From the NCBI GenBank assembly GCA_016719945.1, contig JADJYE010000031.1, forward strand, positions 62,001 to 126,000: DNA of 64,000 nucleotides, written 5' to 3'. The DNA comes from Polyangiaceae bacterium. Lineage in GTDB: Bacteria; Myxococcota_A; Polyangia; Polyangiales; Polyangiaceae. Each line of letters opens with the position of its first letter. Within the stretch, counting starts at the first letter, position 1. Both the position numbers and the translations under genes were made by a program. The notes beneath the pieces were generated by a model. That model made no database searches. It saw only the letters and a list, made by a program, of their open reading frames with translations, and was not told the DNA's origin. Of the stretch, positions 15,749 to 24,901 are shown one piece after another.

Positions 15749-18631
15749 ATGAATGGTGGCGTGGCTGGCCGCGCCCACTCCGCACCCTCCGACGTCGTGA
15801 GCCTGGTGGCCGACGGACCGCTGGCGGCGCGGGCGATGGCGTGGCGTCGCATGTCGGGCGAAGAGGTCGCCACGATCATCGCGAAGGTCACCTATGAGGT
15901 CGTCCCGGGCGAGTGCGCCATCGCGGCGCCGGATCCGATCTTCGAGGTTGACCAGCACTGGGAGGGCGGGGCGAGCAGCGTGCGGACGCCGTCGGACTGG
16001 GCGCCGATGCGCGTCGCGCCCGAGGTCACGCTGAGCGGGTCTGCGTTCTCGGCGGGAGGCCGGCCCACGACGCGGGTCACCGCGCGGCTGGCGACCCAGT
16101 CGGTCGACAAGTCGCTCGAGGCCTGGGCGCCGCGCTTGTTCTCGCCGTCGGGGGATCTGCTGGTCGGCGTGCCTCGCGCGACCTTCCCGCTCGCGTACGA
16201 GCACGCCGGAGGTGGCCCGACCACTGACAACCCCGTCGGCCCCGAGCCAGGTGTGGACGACGACGTGCCCAGCCTGCAGCCTCCCGGGCTCGTGTGGAGG
16301 GGTCCCACGACGCACGTCCCACCGGTGAGCTTCGGGCCGCTCTGCGCGTCGTGGCCCGTCCGCAGGAGCTTGCTGCGCCGCGAGGACGAGGTGTGGCTCG
16401 TGGCGCCGCACGTGCTGCCGATGCCGAGGGCGTTCGATGTGCGGTACTTCCAAGCGGCGCCGCCCGACCAGCGGCTCGACGAGCCGATCGCCTCGGACGC
16501 GCGGATCCTGCTCGAGTCTCTCCACCCGGACGTCGAGCGCCTCGTCACCAGCCTGCCCGGCTTCGAGCCGCTGCTCGTGCTGTTCGATCCGCAGGACGAG
16601 GTGAGGCGCATGCGCGCAGACGCGATGCACATCGACACCGATCGTCGCAGCGTAACGGTGACCTGGCGCCACGAAATCGTCGCGCTCGCTGGCACCTGCA
16701 CCCGCGCGATCGTGACCCTGCGGCGCTCTGGAGACACCCTCTACTTTCCTGACGTGAAGCAGCTGCGCGAGCATCACATGTTGCGCGCGGAGCCGCGCCG
16801 GAACGTCGATCCGACGGAGCAGACGCGGAGCGAATACGTGTCGGCTCCGGCGTCGAGCGCGCTGCCGTTCGACGGCGGAAGGGCTCCCGCGAAGACCGCG
16901 CCCGCCGCGCCGCCGCCTGGAGCGGCGCCCAAGGGGCACGCCCACCCGCCTGGGGTCTTGCCCTTCGCTGGCAGCCAGCTGGGGCGCCCGTCGGCGCCGC
17001 CGCCTGCGTCGTCCCGCTCGGCGCCGCCGCCTCCTCCACGTCGCTCACGTCCTCCGAGCCTCTCGACCGAGCGGGCGCTCCCGACGGCCCCCGCCTCGCC
17101 GGGCATCCTCGCCGAGCCGGACACGAGCGACGCCCCGCCGATGGGCGAGACGATGGAGGCGCCCGCCTACGATCCCCGGTTCGGCCCCGCGAAGCCGGCC
17201 AGCGTCGCCCCGCCTCCCCAGCGATCGGTGGCGCCACCTCCGCCCCCGTCGAGCGTCTCGCGACCGCCGCCGCCGCCGCCTGCACCTGCGCTCCCCGCTG
17301 AGCCGCAGAAGAAGAAGGACAACGACGCGTTCGCCAAGGCGTTCGGCGGGGCCGCGAAGCGTGGGTCGGCCGCACAGCCCCCCGCTGCTCCGCATGCCCC
17401 GACCCCCGCAGAAGGCGGGGGGGCCGGAGCCGCAGCGCTCAAGCTCGTGCCGAGCCCCGCCGCGCCGGCCGCGAGCCCTGCTGCGCCGGCGCCGGTCCCT
17501 CCTGCACCGGTGCAGCCTGGTCCGAGCGCACCGCTGCCGGCGCCGCCGCCGATGCAGCTGCTGCAGCAGCCTCCCCCAGCCCCGCTGTCCAACCCTGGCC
17601 GACCCTACGAGCCGATGAGCGCGCCGCTGCCCCCCCCTCCGCCGCCGGTCGCGACCCCCTCTTACCTCGTCAACGCGCCCGTTCAGGCGTCGCAAGGCCT
17701 CGAGGGCGCGTCCCGCGCTGCGCCGCCCGCAGCGGTCCTGTCCTCCCCGTCTCGCGAGGGCTCGCGCTCCGCGCGCGAGCTGTCGGACGACGCCGCGGCG
17801 GCGAGCCGCGCGCCCGCTCCCAGGGCCAAGCAAGAAGAGCCCGAGGGGCCCGCGCGCCGCGCGGTCGTCGATCTGCTCTACGCGCAGCCCGAGCTGATGA
17901 CGCGCGTCGATCGCGACCCCGCGTTGCGCGAGCGCACGGCGGTGAGCTCCTTCGGCCTGCGGCGGGCGGGCGAGGCGGCGCGTGAAAAGGAGTCGGGCCC
18001 CGAGGTCGACCGCCTGCGCATCCTCAAGCTGCTCTCGTGCGCCGAGCCGCTCATGGGCGGGGACCTGCGCGCCGCGCTCGACGAGCGCCTGGCGTCGAGC
18101 GCGGGCTTCGAGATGCCGCTGCTGCTGATCGAGGGGGAGCTTCAGCCTTCGTTCGACGAGGTCGAGACGCTCAAGCTCATGCTCGCCGCCACGCAGCCGT
18201 TGTCCGGCAACGACAAGAAGCTCGGCGGCCTCGTGAAGGTCGCCGCAGAGATGCTCGGCAGCTCGTGGCCGCCCACCGGTGACGCCGCGCTGGGGCTCGC
18301 ACGCCAGCTCGAGCAGGCCGCGAAGGAGGCGGCCATCCCCGCGCGGTATCTGTCCCAGCAGGTCGAGCGCGCGCTGCTCGAGGCGCGCCATTTCAAGCGC
18401 CGCAACGTGTTCGGTGGCCCGCACCTGCGCGCCGATTTCGCGAGCGCCCGCGACGGCGCCCACCTGCCGATGTACGTCGACGAGGCCGTCATCCCGAAGC
18501 TGCCGCTCTTGTCTTCCATCCGCGTGATCGCCCTGGGCGAGCTGCGGCCCCAAGAGGACAACGCCGAGACGCACGCCGACGCCTTCCTCGCGCTCGCGCT
18601 GGCGCGCCGCGTGGACGTGCGCCGCCGGTAG
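15749..18631 (+). CDS. DUF2169 protein with long Pro/Ala linker
   Basis: The 960-residue product has an N-terminal DUF2169 domain (about 20-330; EEVATIIAKVTYEVVPGE, WAPMRVAPEVTLSGSAF, and YFQAAPPDQRLD near 230). A roughly 330-residue linker made mostly of Pro, Ala and Ser follows, then a C-terminal domain of about 260 residues rich in Leu, Ala and Glu that should be helical (VDLLYAQPELMTRVDRDP onward). DUF2169 proteins occur next to VgrG and PAAR genes; a structural or adaptor role on the spike is inferred. GTG 15746 is also possible. It is the last gene of the vgrG unit, 17-20 bases after the peptidase gene. Several long antisense frames overlap it but look like shadows. Confidence 0.8.
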   Translation: MNGGVAGRAHSAPSDVVSLVADGPLAARAMAWRRMSGEEVATIIAKVTYEVVPGECAIAAPDPIFEVDQHWEGGASSVRTPSDWAPMRVAPEVTLSGSAFSAGGRPTTRVTARLATQSVDKSLEAWAPRLFSPSGDLLVGVPRATFPLAYEHAGGGPTTDNPVGPEPGVDDDVPSLQPPGLVWRGPTTHVPPVSFGPLCASWPVRRSLLRREDEVWLVAPHVLPMPRAFDVRYFQAAPPDQRLDEPIASDARILLESLHPDVERLVTSLPGFEPLLVLFDPQDEVRRMRADAMHIDTDRRSVTVTWRHEIVALAGTCTRAIVTLRRSGDTLYFPDVKQLREHHMLRAEPRRNVDPTEQTRSEYVSAPASSALPFDGGRAPAKTAPAAPPPGAAPKGHAHPPGVLPFAGSQLGRPSAPPPASSRSAPPPPPRRSRPPSLSTERALPTAPASPGILAEPDTSDAPPMGETMEAPAYDPRFGPAKPASVAPPPQRSVAPPPPPSSVSRPPPPPPAPALPAEPQKKKDNDAFAKAFGGAAKRGSAAQPPAAPHAPTPAEGGGAGAAALKLVPSPAAPAASPAAPAPVPPAPVQPGPSAPLPAPPPMQLLQQPPPAPLSNPGRPYEPMSAPLPPPPPPVATPSYLVNAPVQASQGLEGASRAAPPAAVLSSPSREGSRSARELSDDAAAASRAPAPRAKQEEPEGPARRAVVDLLYAQPELMTRVDRDPALRERTAVSSFGLRRAGEAAREKESGPEVDRLRILKLLSCAEPLMGGDLRAALDERLASSAGFEMPLLLIEGELQPSFDEVETLKLMLAATQPLSGNDKKLGGLVKVAAEMLGSSWPPTGDAALGLARQLEQAAKEAAIPARYLSQQVERALLEARHFKRRNVFGGPHLRADFASARDGAHLPMYVDEAVIPKLPLLSSIRVIALGELRPQEDNAETHADAFLALALARRVDVRRR

Positions 18632-18675
18632 GGAAGGGGCGTCCCTCGGCGCTCGTTACTCGAACAAGGACACCC

Positions 18676-20193
18676 ATGAGCTCGACCCGACGACCGAAGT
18701 CCCAGCGCACACTGCTCATCCCCCTGCTCGCGCTGGTCGCGTGCGGCGGGGACGGCGCCCCGCAGGCAGGGTCGAGCGCCTCGTCGGGGACCAGCGCGCG
18801 TCCGGCGTCGTCGCTCTCCGCTTCCAGCGCGTCGGCGCCGGGCTCGGCGTCACAGGTCCCGAAGCCTGCCGAGGACGACTCGGCCGCGCGCGCGGTCCTC
18901 AAGGCCTGGCTCGACGCGCAGAACGCCGGCGACTTCGCCACGTACGAGGGGCTCTACGCCGCGAAGTTCGAAGGGGTGAAGCGCTCGGGGGCGCGCACGA
19001 CGCGCCTCGATCGCAAGGGGTGGCTCGCCGATCGCAAGCGCATGTTCGACAAGAAGATGGTGGTCGAGGCCGACGACGTCAGCGTGGTGCGGGGCGCGGG
19101 CGTCGCGAGCGTCCGCTTCACGCAGACCTGGTCGTCGGGCGCCTTCAAGGACCAGGGCCCCAAGGAGCTCGTGCTCGTCCCTGACAGCGGGAAGCTCAAG
19201 GTCGCTCGCGAGGAGCTGTTTCAGTCGAACGTGGCAACCTCCAGCGTCGCGCCACCGCTCGACGCGCAGCGGCACGCCTTCGTGATCGACGCGGGCGGCC
19301 CGCGCGTCGTCCTCGAGACGAAGACACTCCACGAGTGGCGCGCCGGCGCGCTTCAGATCGTGAAGCGCGACGACCCGTGGATCGTCCGCGCCGAGGTCGA
19401 CGAGCCCAAGCTGCCCGACGCGATCAAGGCCTGGCGCGGCAAGGAGCTGCGGCTCTTCGGCGCCGGCGGTGAGGCCTGCGTGGCGACCGTCTCGGGGTTC
19501 TCCTTCATCGGCCGCGCGAGGCCCCATTTCGGCACGGTCGCCACCTGGAAGGGCCTCGATCCGGGCGGCCAGACGCCGGGCAAGCCGGCGACCGACGCGG
19601 TCATCGCAGAGGAGGTGTTCGACCTCTCGTACGGCCACGAGCCCGGAGGCCGCATGCTCACCGCAGATCTGAAGGTCAAGAGCGGCGACTGCAAGGGCGC
19701 GCTCTGGGCGCGAGACGCGGCGCTCGCCGTGCCTGCGGTCGCGAAGGGTGAGCCCGCCCCGAACAACCTGCGCGACAAGGCGCTCGAGGCGTTCCGGAAG
19801 CTGCCCGACTACGCCCCGCTCGACGCCGCGTACGCGAAGGAGGTGCCCGCGCCGCGCGCAGCCCGCTGGGAGGAGCACGACAAGGCCGCGCCGCCGCGGG
19901 TCTGGAGCTATCGCTTCGACAAGCAGCGGTTCGTCGGCGTCTCGGCGAGCACCCAGACCGGAGGCTGCGGCGGCTTCTGGGCGAGCCTGTCGGCGATGTA
20001 CGAGGTGCAGGGCGACGAGGCGTCTCCGAGGCTCATCTTGATCGGGACGTTCATGGTGCCCGAGTCGATGGCCGACGTGGACGGCGAGGGGCTGCCCGAG
20101 CTGATCGGGCCCGAGATCTACGCACGGTCGACCGCCGCGTCGTGGGGGCCGAGCCAGCTGCTGATGATGCCGAACTACGACTGCGACTGCTGA
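18676..20193 (+). CDS. Lipoprotein with SnoaL/NTF2-like domain
   Basis: The 505-residue product starts MSSTRRPKSQRTLLIPLLALVAC, a lipoprotein signal with Cys23. A Ser/Ala-rich spacer follows, then an NTF2-like fold (about 65-180: DDSAARAVLKAWLDAQNAGD, YEGLYAAKFEGVKRSG), the form used in many SnoaL-type binding domains. The remaining 300 residues have no family I recognise. They include WRGKELRLFGAGGEACVATVSGF and a Cys-rich end (NYDCDC). It lies 44 bases after the DUF2169 gene and converges with the DUF4340 operon, with a gap of only four bases. The DUF2169 unit may read into it. The ligand is unknown. Confidence 0.75.
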   Translation: MSSTRRPKSQRTLLIPLLALVACGGDGAPQAGSSASSGTSARPASSLSASSASAPGSASQVPKPAEDDSAARAVLKAWLDAQNAGDFATYEGLYAAKFEGVKRSGARTTRLDRKGWLADRKRMFDKKMVVEADDVSVVRGAGVASVRFTQTWSSGAFKDQGPKELVLVPDSGKLKVAREELFQSNVATSSVAPPLDAQRHAFVIDAGGPRVVLETKTLHEWRAGALQIVKRDDPWIVRAEVDEPKLPDAIKAWRGKELRLFGAGGEACVATVSGFSFIGRARPHFGTVATWKGLDPGGQTPGKPATDAVIAEEVFDLSYGHEPGGRMLTADLKVKSGDCKGALWARDAALAVPAVAKGEPAPNNLRDKALEAFRKLPDYAPLDAAYAKEVPAPRAARWEEHDKAAPPRVWSYRFDKQRFVGVSASTQTGGCGGFWASLSAMYEVQGDEASPRLILIGTFMVPESMADVDGEGLPELIGPEIYARSTAASWGPSQLLMMPNYDCDC

Positions 20194-20197
20194 CCCG

Positions 20198-22432
20198 CTA
20201 CTTGCCGCCCACGAGCTCGAGGATGCGCCGCACGGTCGGGAGCGACACCGCGTAGGTCGCGTCGACCCCGGAGCGCCGCGCGTAGCGGATCGGCACCCCG
20301 TCGTACGTCCCTGCGGCGCCGACCGTGAGCGTGACGACCTTGGGGAGCTCGGCGTCCTCGGGGTCTTTTCGGGGCGTGATCGTGATCTTCAAGACCGGCG
20401 CGTCCATCCCGTGGTCCCCCTCGGGAGCGCCCGCCCCGACGGCGATCAGCGCGTCGAGCGCGATGAGCTCCTTCTCGAGCTCGGCGGCGCGGGCGTCGCT
20501 TCGCCCCTTCCAGCGGAGCTGCCGGCCGTCTCGCGTGAGGGAGGCCTTCTCGGTCCCGAGGTCCACCTCGAGCGCGTCGGCGCTCGAGGGATCGAACCTG
20601 AAGGCTTCGCGCGAGATCACGCTCCGCTCGAAGGCCTCCTCGAGGGCGCGCGGGACCAAGAAGACGCCGGTCTCCTTGCTGATGGTCGCGTAGACGCCGT
20701 CGTCCGCGAGGGCGCCGAGCTTCAGGGTGACGGTCTCCGCGGGCGCCGACTCGCTCTCGCCGAGCTTCGCCTCGATGACGAACCGTGGGGCATCGAGCCC
20801 GTGGGCGGGCAGGACGTCCTCCGAGACCCAGCGGACCGCCTGCAGGTTCACGAGGGCCCCCATCGCGCGGTTGGCGATGGCTCGGTCGACCCCGAGGCCG
20901 TCGCCCTTCGGCTCGACCAACGTGAGCTCGGGATCGGCCTGCTTGAGAGCTTGCCGCGAGGTGCCGCGCTGGATGACGAGCTCCGTGACGTCGGTCGACT
21001 TGCGAGACAAGATCTGGGTGCCGCGCAGGAGCAGGTCGCTCGGCCGCAGGCTCGCGTACGTCGCGGAGCCGATCCACAGCTTCGCGCCGTCCTCCTTGCG
21101 GATGACGAGGTGGCGCCCCTCCTGCTCAGGGCCAATCTCTAACTCCTCGACGCGCTCGAGGTGGACCCCCGCTTCGGGGATCGGGCCTTGCGACACGACG
21201 CGCATCTTGGTCACCAGACCCTCCGCCATCTGCGCGTCCTCGGACGCGGCGTCGCCGCGCGCCTCGATCAGATCGGTGAGCAGCTCGTTGCCGACCTCGG
21301 CCTCGATCTGGGTCTCCTTCGGCTTGCGCACGTTGAAGCCGGTGCCCGAGCGCGCCATGTCGAGCGCGCGGTCGCCGCGCTCGATCGTCAGCTCGGTGAT
21401 GGCGTCGACGGTGGCGCCGATCATCCCGTCGTCCGCGAACTCGGCGGCTGGCCGGGAGAGCGCCGCGAGGATCCCCTTCGGAGCGCACGCGGCCAAGAAG
21501 CCCGGAGCCCTGCGCACGACCACGATCAGCGCCGGCTCGCTCGGGCACGCCCCGCCGATCTCGAGCACCCCGTGCTCGCCGACCTTGGGGACCATCGTGA
21601 TGGTGACCTTCGGCGCCGAGCTCGCCTCGGCCGCCGCCTTGTCGAGGAACTTCTCGGCCTGCATCTTGCCGAGCGAGACGAGCACCTGGTCGAGGCGGCT
21701 CGAGTCGACCCGCTTGCCCTTCGGTCCTTCGGAGCCGTCCGCGAAGCGGAACCCGCTGCCTCGCCCTCCCGTCCACGGCGCGCGCTCGAACTTGCGCGCG
21801 CCGCCCTCGCCGTCGAGCCACAAGGCGTCGAGCTCCGTGCTCATGTAGGGCACGAGCTTGCGGGAGCGCAGCTCGTCGGGCTGAGCCTCCATCTGCTCGA
21901 AGTCTCCCTTCGAGATGACGTAGACGCCGCGGCCCTCGACCTCTGCGTAGATCCCCTCCTGCGAGCTCGCGACCCCGCCGATCAGGACGACGAAGGTCAG
22001 GTCGCCCATCTTGATGGAGAAGCGCGCGCGCGGGGACGCGAGCCCGAAGCCAGCGCGATCGACGCTCGCGGCCGAGACCTCCCGCAGGACCCGCGAGCGT
22101 TCGAAGCCGAACATCATGCTGTCGACGATCTGCTCGTCCGCCGGGTACTTGGTCCCGTCGGCGGTGAGGTTCCACATGCGCTGGGTCGCGTCGGGCGGGG
22201 GGCGCTCGAGGGTGTACGACGTCGGGCCGCTGCCCGGCGGCGAGAGCTGCACCTCGATCCGCGTTACGTCGTCGGTGCGCCACGCAGGCAGCAGGCGGTT
22301 CTTCCGCGCCTCGAGCTCCTGGGTCGTCAGGCTGTCGCGATCGATCACGAGCACGTAGAAGCTCGAGACGGCCGCGAGTCCCGCGAGCACCGCGGCCGAC
22401 GTGTGCCTGCGAGCGAGCTCCGCGAGCTTCAC
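20198..22432 (-). CDS. DUF4340 domain protein, last gene of ABC-2 operon
   Basis: The 744-residue product begins with GTG inside the stop of the GldG-like gene (GTGA overlap), so translation is coupled. One N-terminal membrane helix (LAGLAAVSSFYVLVID) is followed by a large periplasmic part built of DUF4340 repeats (LLPAWRTDDVTRIEVQL, GVYVISKGDFEQM, GVFLVPRALEEAFERSVISREAF). Proteins of this family regularly follow an ABC-2 transporter and a Gldg/ABC_transp_aux protein, and are thought to form an envelope complex with them. The substrate of such transporters is unknown. The open frame extends upstream to 22852, but that part is the shadow of gldG. Confidence 0.85.
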   Translation of the reverse strand: MKLAELARRHTSAAVLAGLAAVSSFYVLVIDRDSLTTQELEARKNRLLPAWRTDDVTRIEVQLSPPGSGPTSYTLERPPPDATQRMWNLTADGTKYPADEQIVDSMMFGFERSRVLREVSAASVDRAGFGLASPRARFSIKMGDLTFVVLIGGVASSQEGIYAEVEGRGVYVISKGDFEQMEAQPDELRSRKLVPYMSTELDALWLDGEGGARKFERAPWTGGRGSGFRFADGSEGPKGKRVDSSRLDQVLVSLGKMQAEKFLDKAAAEASSAPKVTITMVPKVGEHGVLEIGGACPSEPALIVVVRRAPGFLAACAPKGILAALSRPAAEFADDGMIGATVDAITELTIERGDRALDMARSGTGFNVRKPKETQIEAEVGNELLTDLIEARGDAASEDAQMAEGLVTKMRVVSQGPIPEAGVHLERVEELEIGPEQEGRHLVIRKEDGAKLWIGSATYASLRPSDLLLRGTQILSRKSTDVTELVIQRGTSRQALKQADPELTLVEPKGDGLGVDRAIANRAMGALVNLQAVRWVSEDVLPAHGLDAPRFVIEAKLGESESAPAETVTLKLGALADDGVYATISKETGVFLVPRALEEAFERSVISREAFRFDPSSADALEVDLGTEKASLTRDGRQLRWKGRSDARAAELEKELIALDALIAVGAGAPEGDHGMDAPVLKITITPRKDPEDAELPKVVTLTVGAAGTYDGVPIRYARRSGVDATYAVSLPTVRRILELVGGK

Positions 22433-24164
22433 TCGGCCTCCTTGCGGGCGGCGGGCCGCCTCCGGCGCGAGAAGAACACCCCCACCCCCACCGCGCCCAC
22501 GAACAGCGGCATGGCGAGCACCACGTAGTGGAACGTCGAGCTGAGCGTCTCCTCCGTCAAGCGCAGGCCGGTGGTCTTGAGGGGCTTGGTGGGGATGTCG
22601 AGGAACCGCTCGTGAGACGCGAGCCACGCGAAGGCGCCTTGCGTGAAGAGGGCGTTGCCGGTGAACTGCGGGTCGCTCCAGTTGACGCCGAGCAGCAGGT
22701 TGGCCGCGCTCGCGACGATGATGCGCGCGCCCTTCTCTTGCCCCGGCTTCGGGGGCCGCTCGACGGCCACGGCGAGCACGCGCGGGCCCGGAAGATCGGC
22801 GGCGGTCGGCTGAAACGCGCCGAAGCGGTTGAAGAAGTCCATGACGCCCCACGACTTCGGGCTCGACGTGAGCAGGGGCTCGGGTTTGATCGAGCCCCGG
22901 CGTCGGTGAGGCTGCTCGAGTACGACAGGAGCGCGCCGATCCCCGCGGCCTGCTCGCGGATGAGCTTCTCGGTCACGGGGTGCACCTGGGCGTCCGCGAA
23001 GTAGGTGCTCCCGTCGCTGTCGCGCGGGATCATGCTCGGGTCGAGCTCGTGCACGTAGTCCTTCTCGACCTTGACCCCGGCCAGCGCGAGCAGGTCGCCG
23101 AGGCCAACGTCGACGAAGTCGGTCTGCGACTTGTTCGGCATCGGGCCGAGCACCACCAGCGCGTTACCGCCCCCCTCCACGAACCTCACCATCGCCAGCG
23201 CGTGCTCCTTCGGGATCTCTGCGCGCGGCGTGGCGACGACGAGCATCTGGCAGCCCACCAGCGGATCGCTCGGCGCGTCCGCGGTGGGCTCGAAGACGGT
23301 CGCGACCTCGAAGTTGTTCTTGCGCAGCGTGTCGCGCAGCTCCGCCATGCCCTCGCCGCCGCTCTTCTCGAAGGAGAGCTCGTTGTGACCGGTGGTGAAG
23401 CAGATGACCGGCGGCTTGGTCGCGCGCACGTGGCGGATCGCGCTCGTGATGGCGTACTCGAGGCGCGGCCGGGCCCGCATGTCGGCGGCGTCTTCGACCT
23501 CGACCAGCTCTCCGCCGAGGACATACCGGTGCCTGTCACCCTGGATCACGATCATGGCCGCGTCGATCACGGTGTGACCATCGGCCTCGGCGGTCTCGAT
23601 GCCGTACAGCTTCTGCAGCTCGAGCAGGCGCGCGCGATCGCGGTCGACGTCGACGAACTCGATCTCGAGCATCTTCGTGTGCTGCTGATAGCCCTCGAGC
23701 AGCTCCGCGATGCTGGTGCCGATCGGCGTGTCGCGCGACACCAGGACCACCAGGGTCACCTTCTCGTCGAGCGCCTTCAGGGTGTCGACCGTACCGTCGG
23801 AGAGGGTGAACTCGCCGGAGGTCGTGAAATCCCAGCGGACGAAGTGCCGCGACGCGAAGACGTTCCCTACGGTGGCGAGCACGATCACGCTCATGAGCGA
23901 GACCGTGGCCGCGAGCTTCATGACGCGGTCGGTGGTTTTCTCGCGCTCGCCCGCTGCCGCAGGGCCTGTTTTTTTCGCGCTCGCCCGCCCCGCGGGGCCC
24001 TTCGGAGGAAGAGGGGAGGACCCCTCCTCCTCCGGAGCGCGCGGGGGTCGCGTGGGGCCCTCCCCACGCGAGGAGAGGTCGGCCTCGCGCTCGCCAGGCT
24101 CGCGCTCGCTCCCCGCGGAGGGCCGCGCGACCGGCAGTCCCTTCTTCTTGCCCTTCACCCCCAT
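22429..24164 (-). CDS. Gldg family ABC transporter auxiliary protein (frameshifted)
   Basis: ATG 24164 overlaps the permease stop (ATGGGGGTGA). After a charged, Pro/Gly-rich N-tail (residues 1-80) comes a membrane helix (VSLMSVIVLATVGNVFA). The ABC_transp_aux domain follows (FTLSDGTVDTLKALDEKVTLVVLVS, ICFTTGHNELSF, LVVLGPMPNKSQTDF). Near 22895-22898 the frame breaks in a run of four G; adding one G restores GSIKPEPLLTSSPKSWGVMDFF and the C-terminal helix (VVLAMPLFVGAVGVGVFFS). The repaired product is 578 residues. The N-tail overlaps a structured repeat at 23936-24054; starting instead at ATG 23921 would place that repeat outside the gene. GldG-type proteins are needed for gliding in Bacteroidota; a motility role here is unproven. 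Confidence 0.8.
23936..24054 (+). repeat. Structured repeat, copy E, within gldG N-terminal region
   Basis: It consists of two leader half-units (CGCTCGCCCGC ... with a T7 run between them), then CGCGGGGCCCTTCGG, a palindrome (GGAGGAAGAGGGG pairing CCCCTCCTCCTCC, one mismatch, AGGA loop) and CCGGAGCGCGCG. The order of parts matches the intergenic copy at 60245-60360, but the stem sequence is different. It is translated as Pro/Gly/Glu-rich residues if gldG starts at 24164. Confidence 0.6.
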
Positions 24165-24901
24165 CGCCAGGACTCCACGGTGCGGATCGCCGCGTACAGG
24201 GGCACGGCGGCGAAGGTGGTCCAGAAGACCAGGCGGCGGCTGTCGACGAGGCCCCTCGAGAAGTCGTTCATGAGCGATGAGACCGCGACGTGCTCGAGCA
24301 TGGTCCGCGTCGTGCCGTCGTCGAAGCTGCGCGCCGCGTAGCCCATGACGAAGAACGCGAGGATGAAGACGGTGGCCCCCATCGAGGCCGCGAGCTGGCT
24401 GGTCGTGAGCGCGCTGGCGAGCGTGCCCACGGCGAGGTAGGCGGCGCCGACCAGCAGGGTGCCGGCGTACCCCGTCGCCACCAGCCGCCAGTCGATCTCG
24501 CCATACGACGACAGGATCAACATGTAGAGCGAGGTCGGCGCCCACATCGTGACGTACACGACGAGCGTCGCGAAGTACTTGCCGAGCACCACGGCCGTCG
24601 GAGTCACGGGCGCGGTGAGCAGCGCCTCGATGGTGCCAGAGCGCCGCTCCTCTGCGAACAACCGCATCGTCAGCACCGGGCAGATGAGCACGAGCGGGAA
24701 GTAGTAGAACTCGGATTGGCCGAAGAACGCCTCGGCCGGGCCCATCCCCACGACGACGTCGGTCGCCGCCGAGTACCCGTAGACGAGGAAGTAGAAGAAC
24801 AGCCCCTCGATGAACAGGAACGTCGCCATGATCAGCCACGCGATGGGCGTGACGAACAGCGACACCAGCTCGCGCTTCAGGATCGGCCAGAAGCCCCTCA
24901 C
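24155..24901 (-). CDS. ABC-2 type transporter permease (GldF-like)
   Basis: The 248-residue product has six hydrophobic segments (PIAWLIMATFLFIEGLFFYFL; FPLVLICPVLTMRLF; YFATLVVYVTMWAPTSLYMLI; GYAGTLLVGAAYLAVGTLASAL; ATVFILAFFVMGYAA; FWTTFAAVPLYAAI), typical of ABC-2 permeases. The motif LTMRLFAEERRSGTIEALLTAPVT is characteristic of the GldF/NosY-type group. GTG 24901 overlaps the stop of the ATPase gene by four bases and ATG of the next gene overlaps its stop by ten, so the three are tightly coupled. It presumably forms the membrane channel with the ATPase at 24898-25884. The substrate is unknown. Confidence 0.9.
   Translation of the reverse strand: MRGFWPILKRELVSLFVTPIAWLIMATFLFIEGLFFYFLVYGYSAATDVVVGMGPAEAFFGQSEFYYFPLVLICPVLTMRLFAEERRSGTIEALLTAPVTPTAVVLGKYFATLVVYVTMWAPTSLYMLILSSYGEIDWRLVATGYAGTLLVGAAYLAVGTLASALTTSQLAASMGATVFILAFFVMGYAARSFDDGTTRTMLEHVAVSSLMNDFSRGLVDSRRLVFWTTFAAVPLYAAIRTVESWRWG

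Noticed and set aside
15389..18574. Two 500-codon minus-strand frames opposite the DUF2169 gene
   Set aside because: Arg/Ala/Gly-rich products typical of antisense frames at high GC; the plus-strand frame has recognised domains.
22432..22852. N-terminal extension of the DUF4340 protein to 22852
   Set aside because: That part is the frame shadow of the gldG C-terminus; the GTG within the gldG stop is the natural start.
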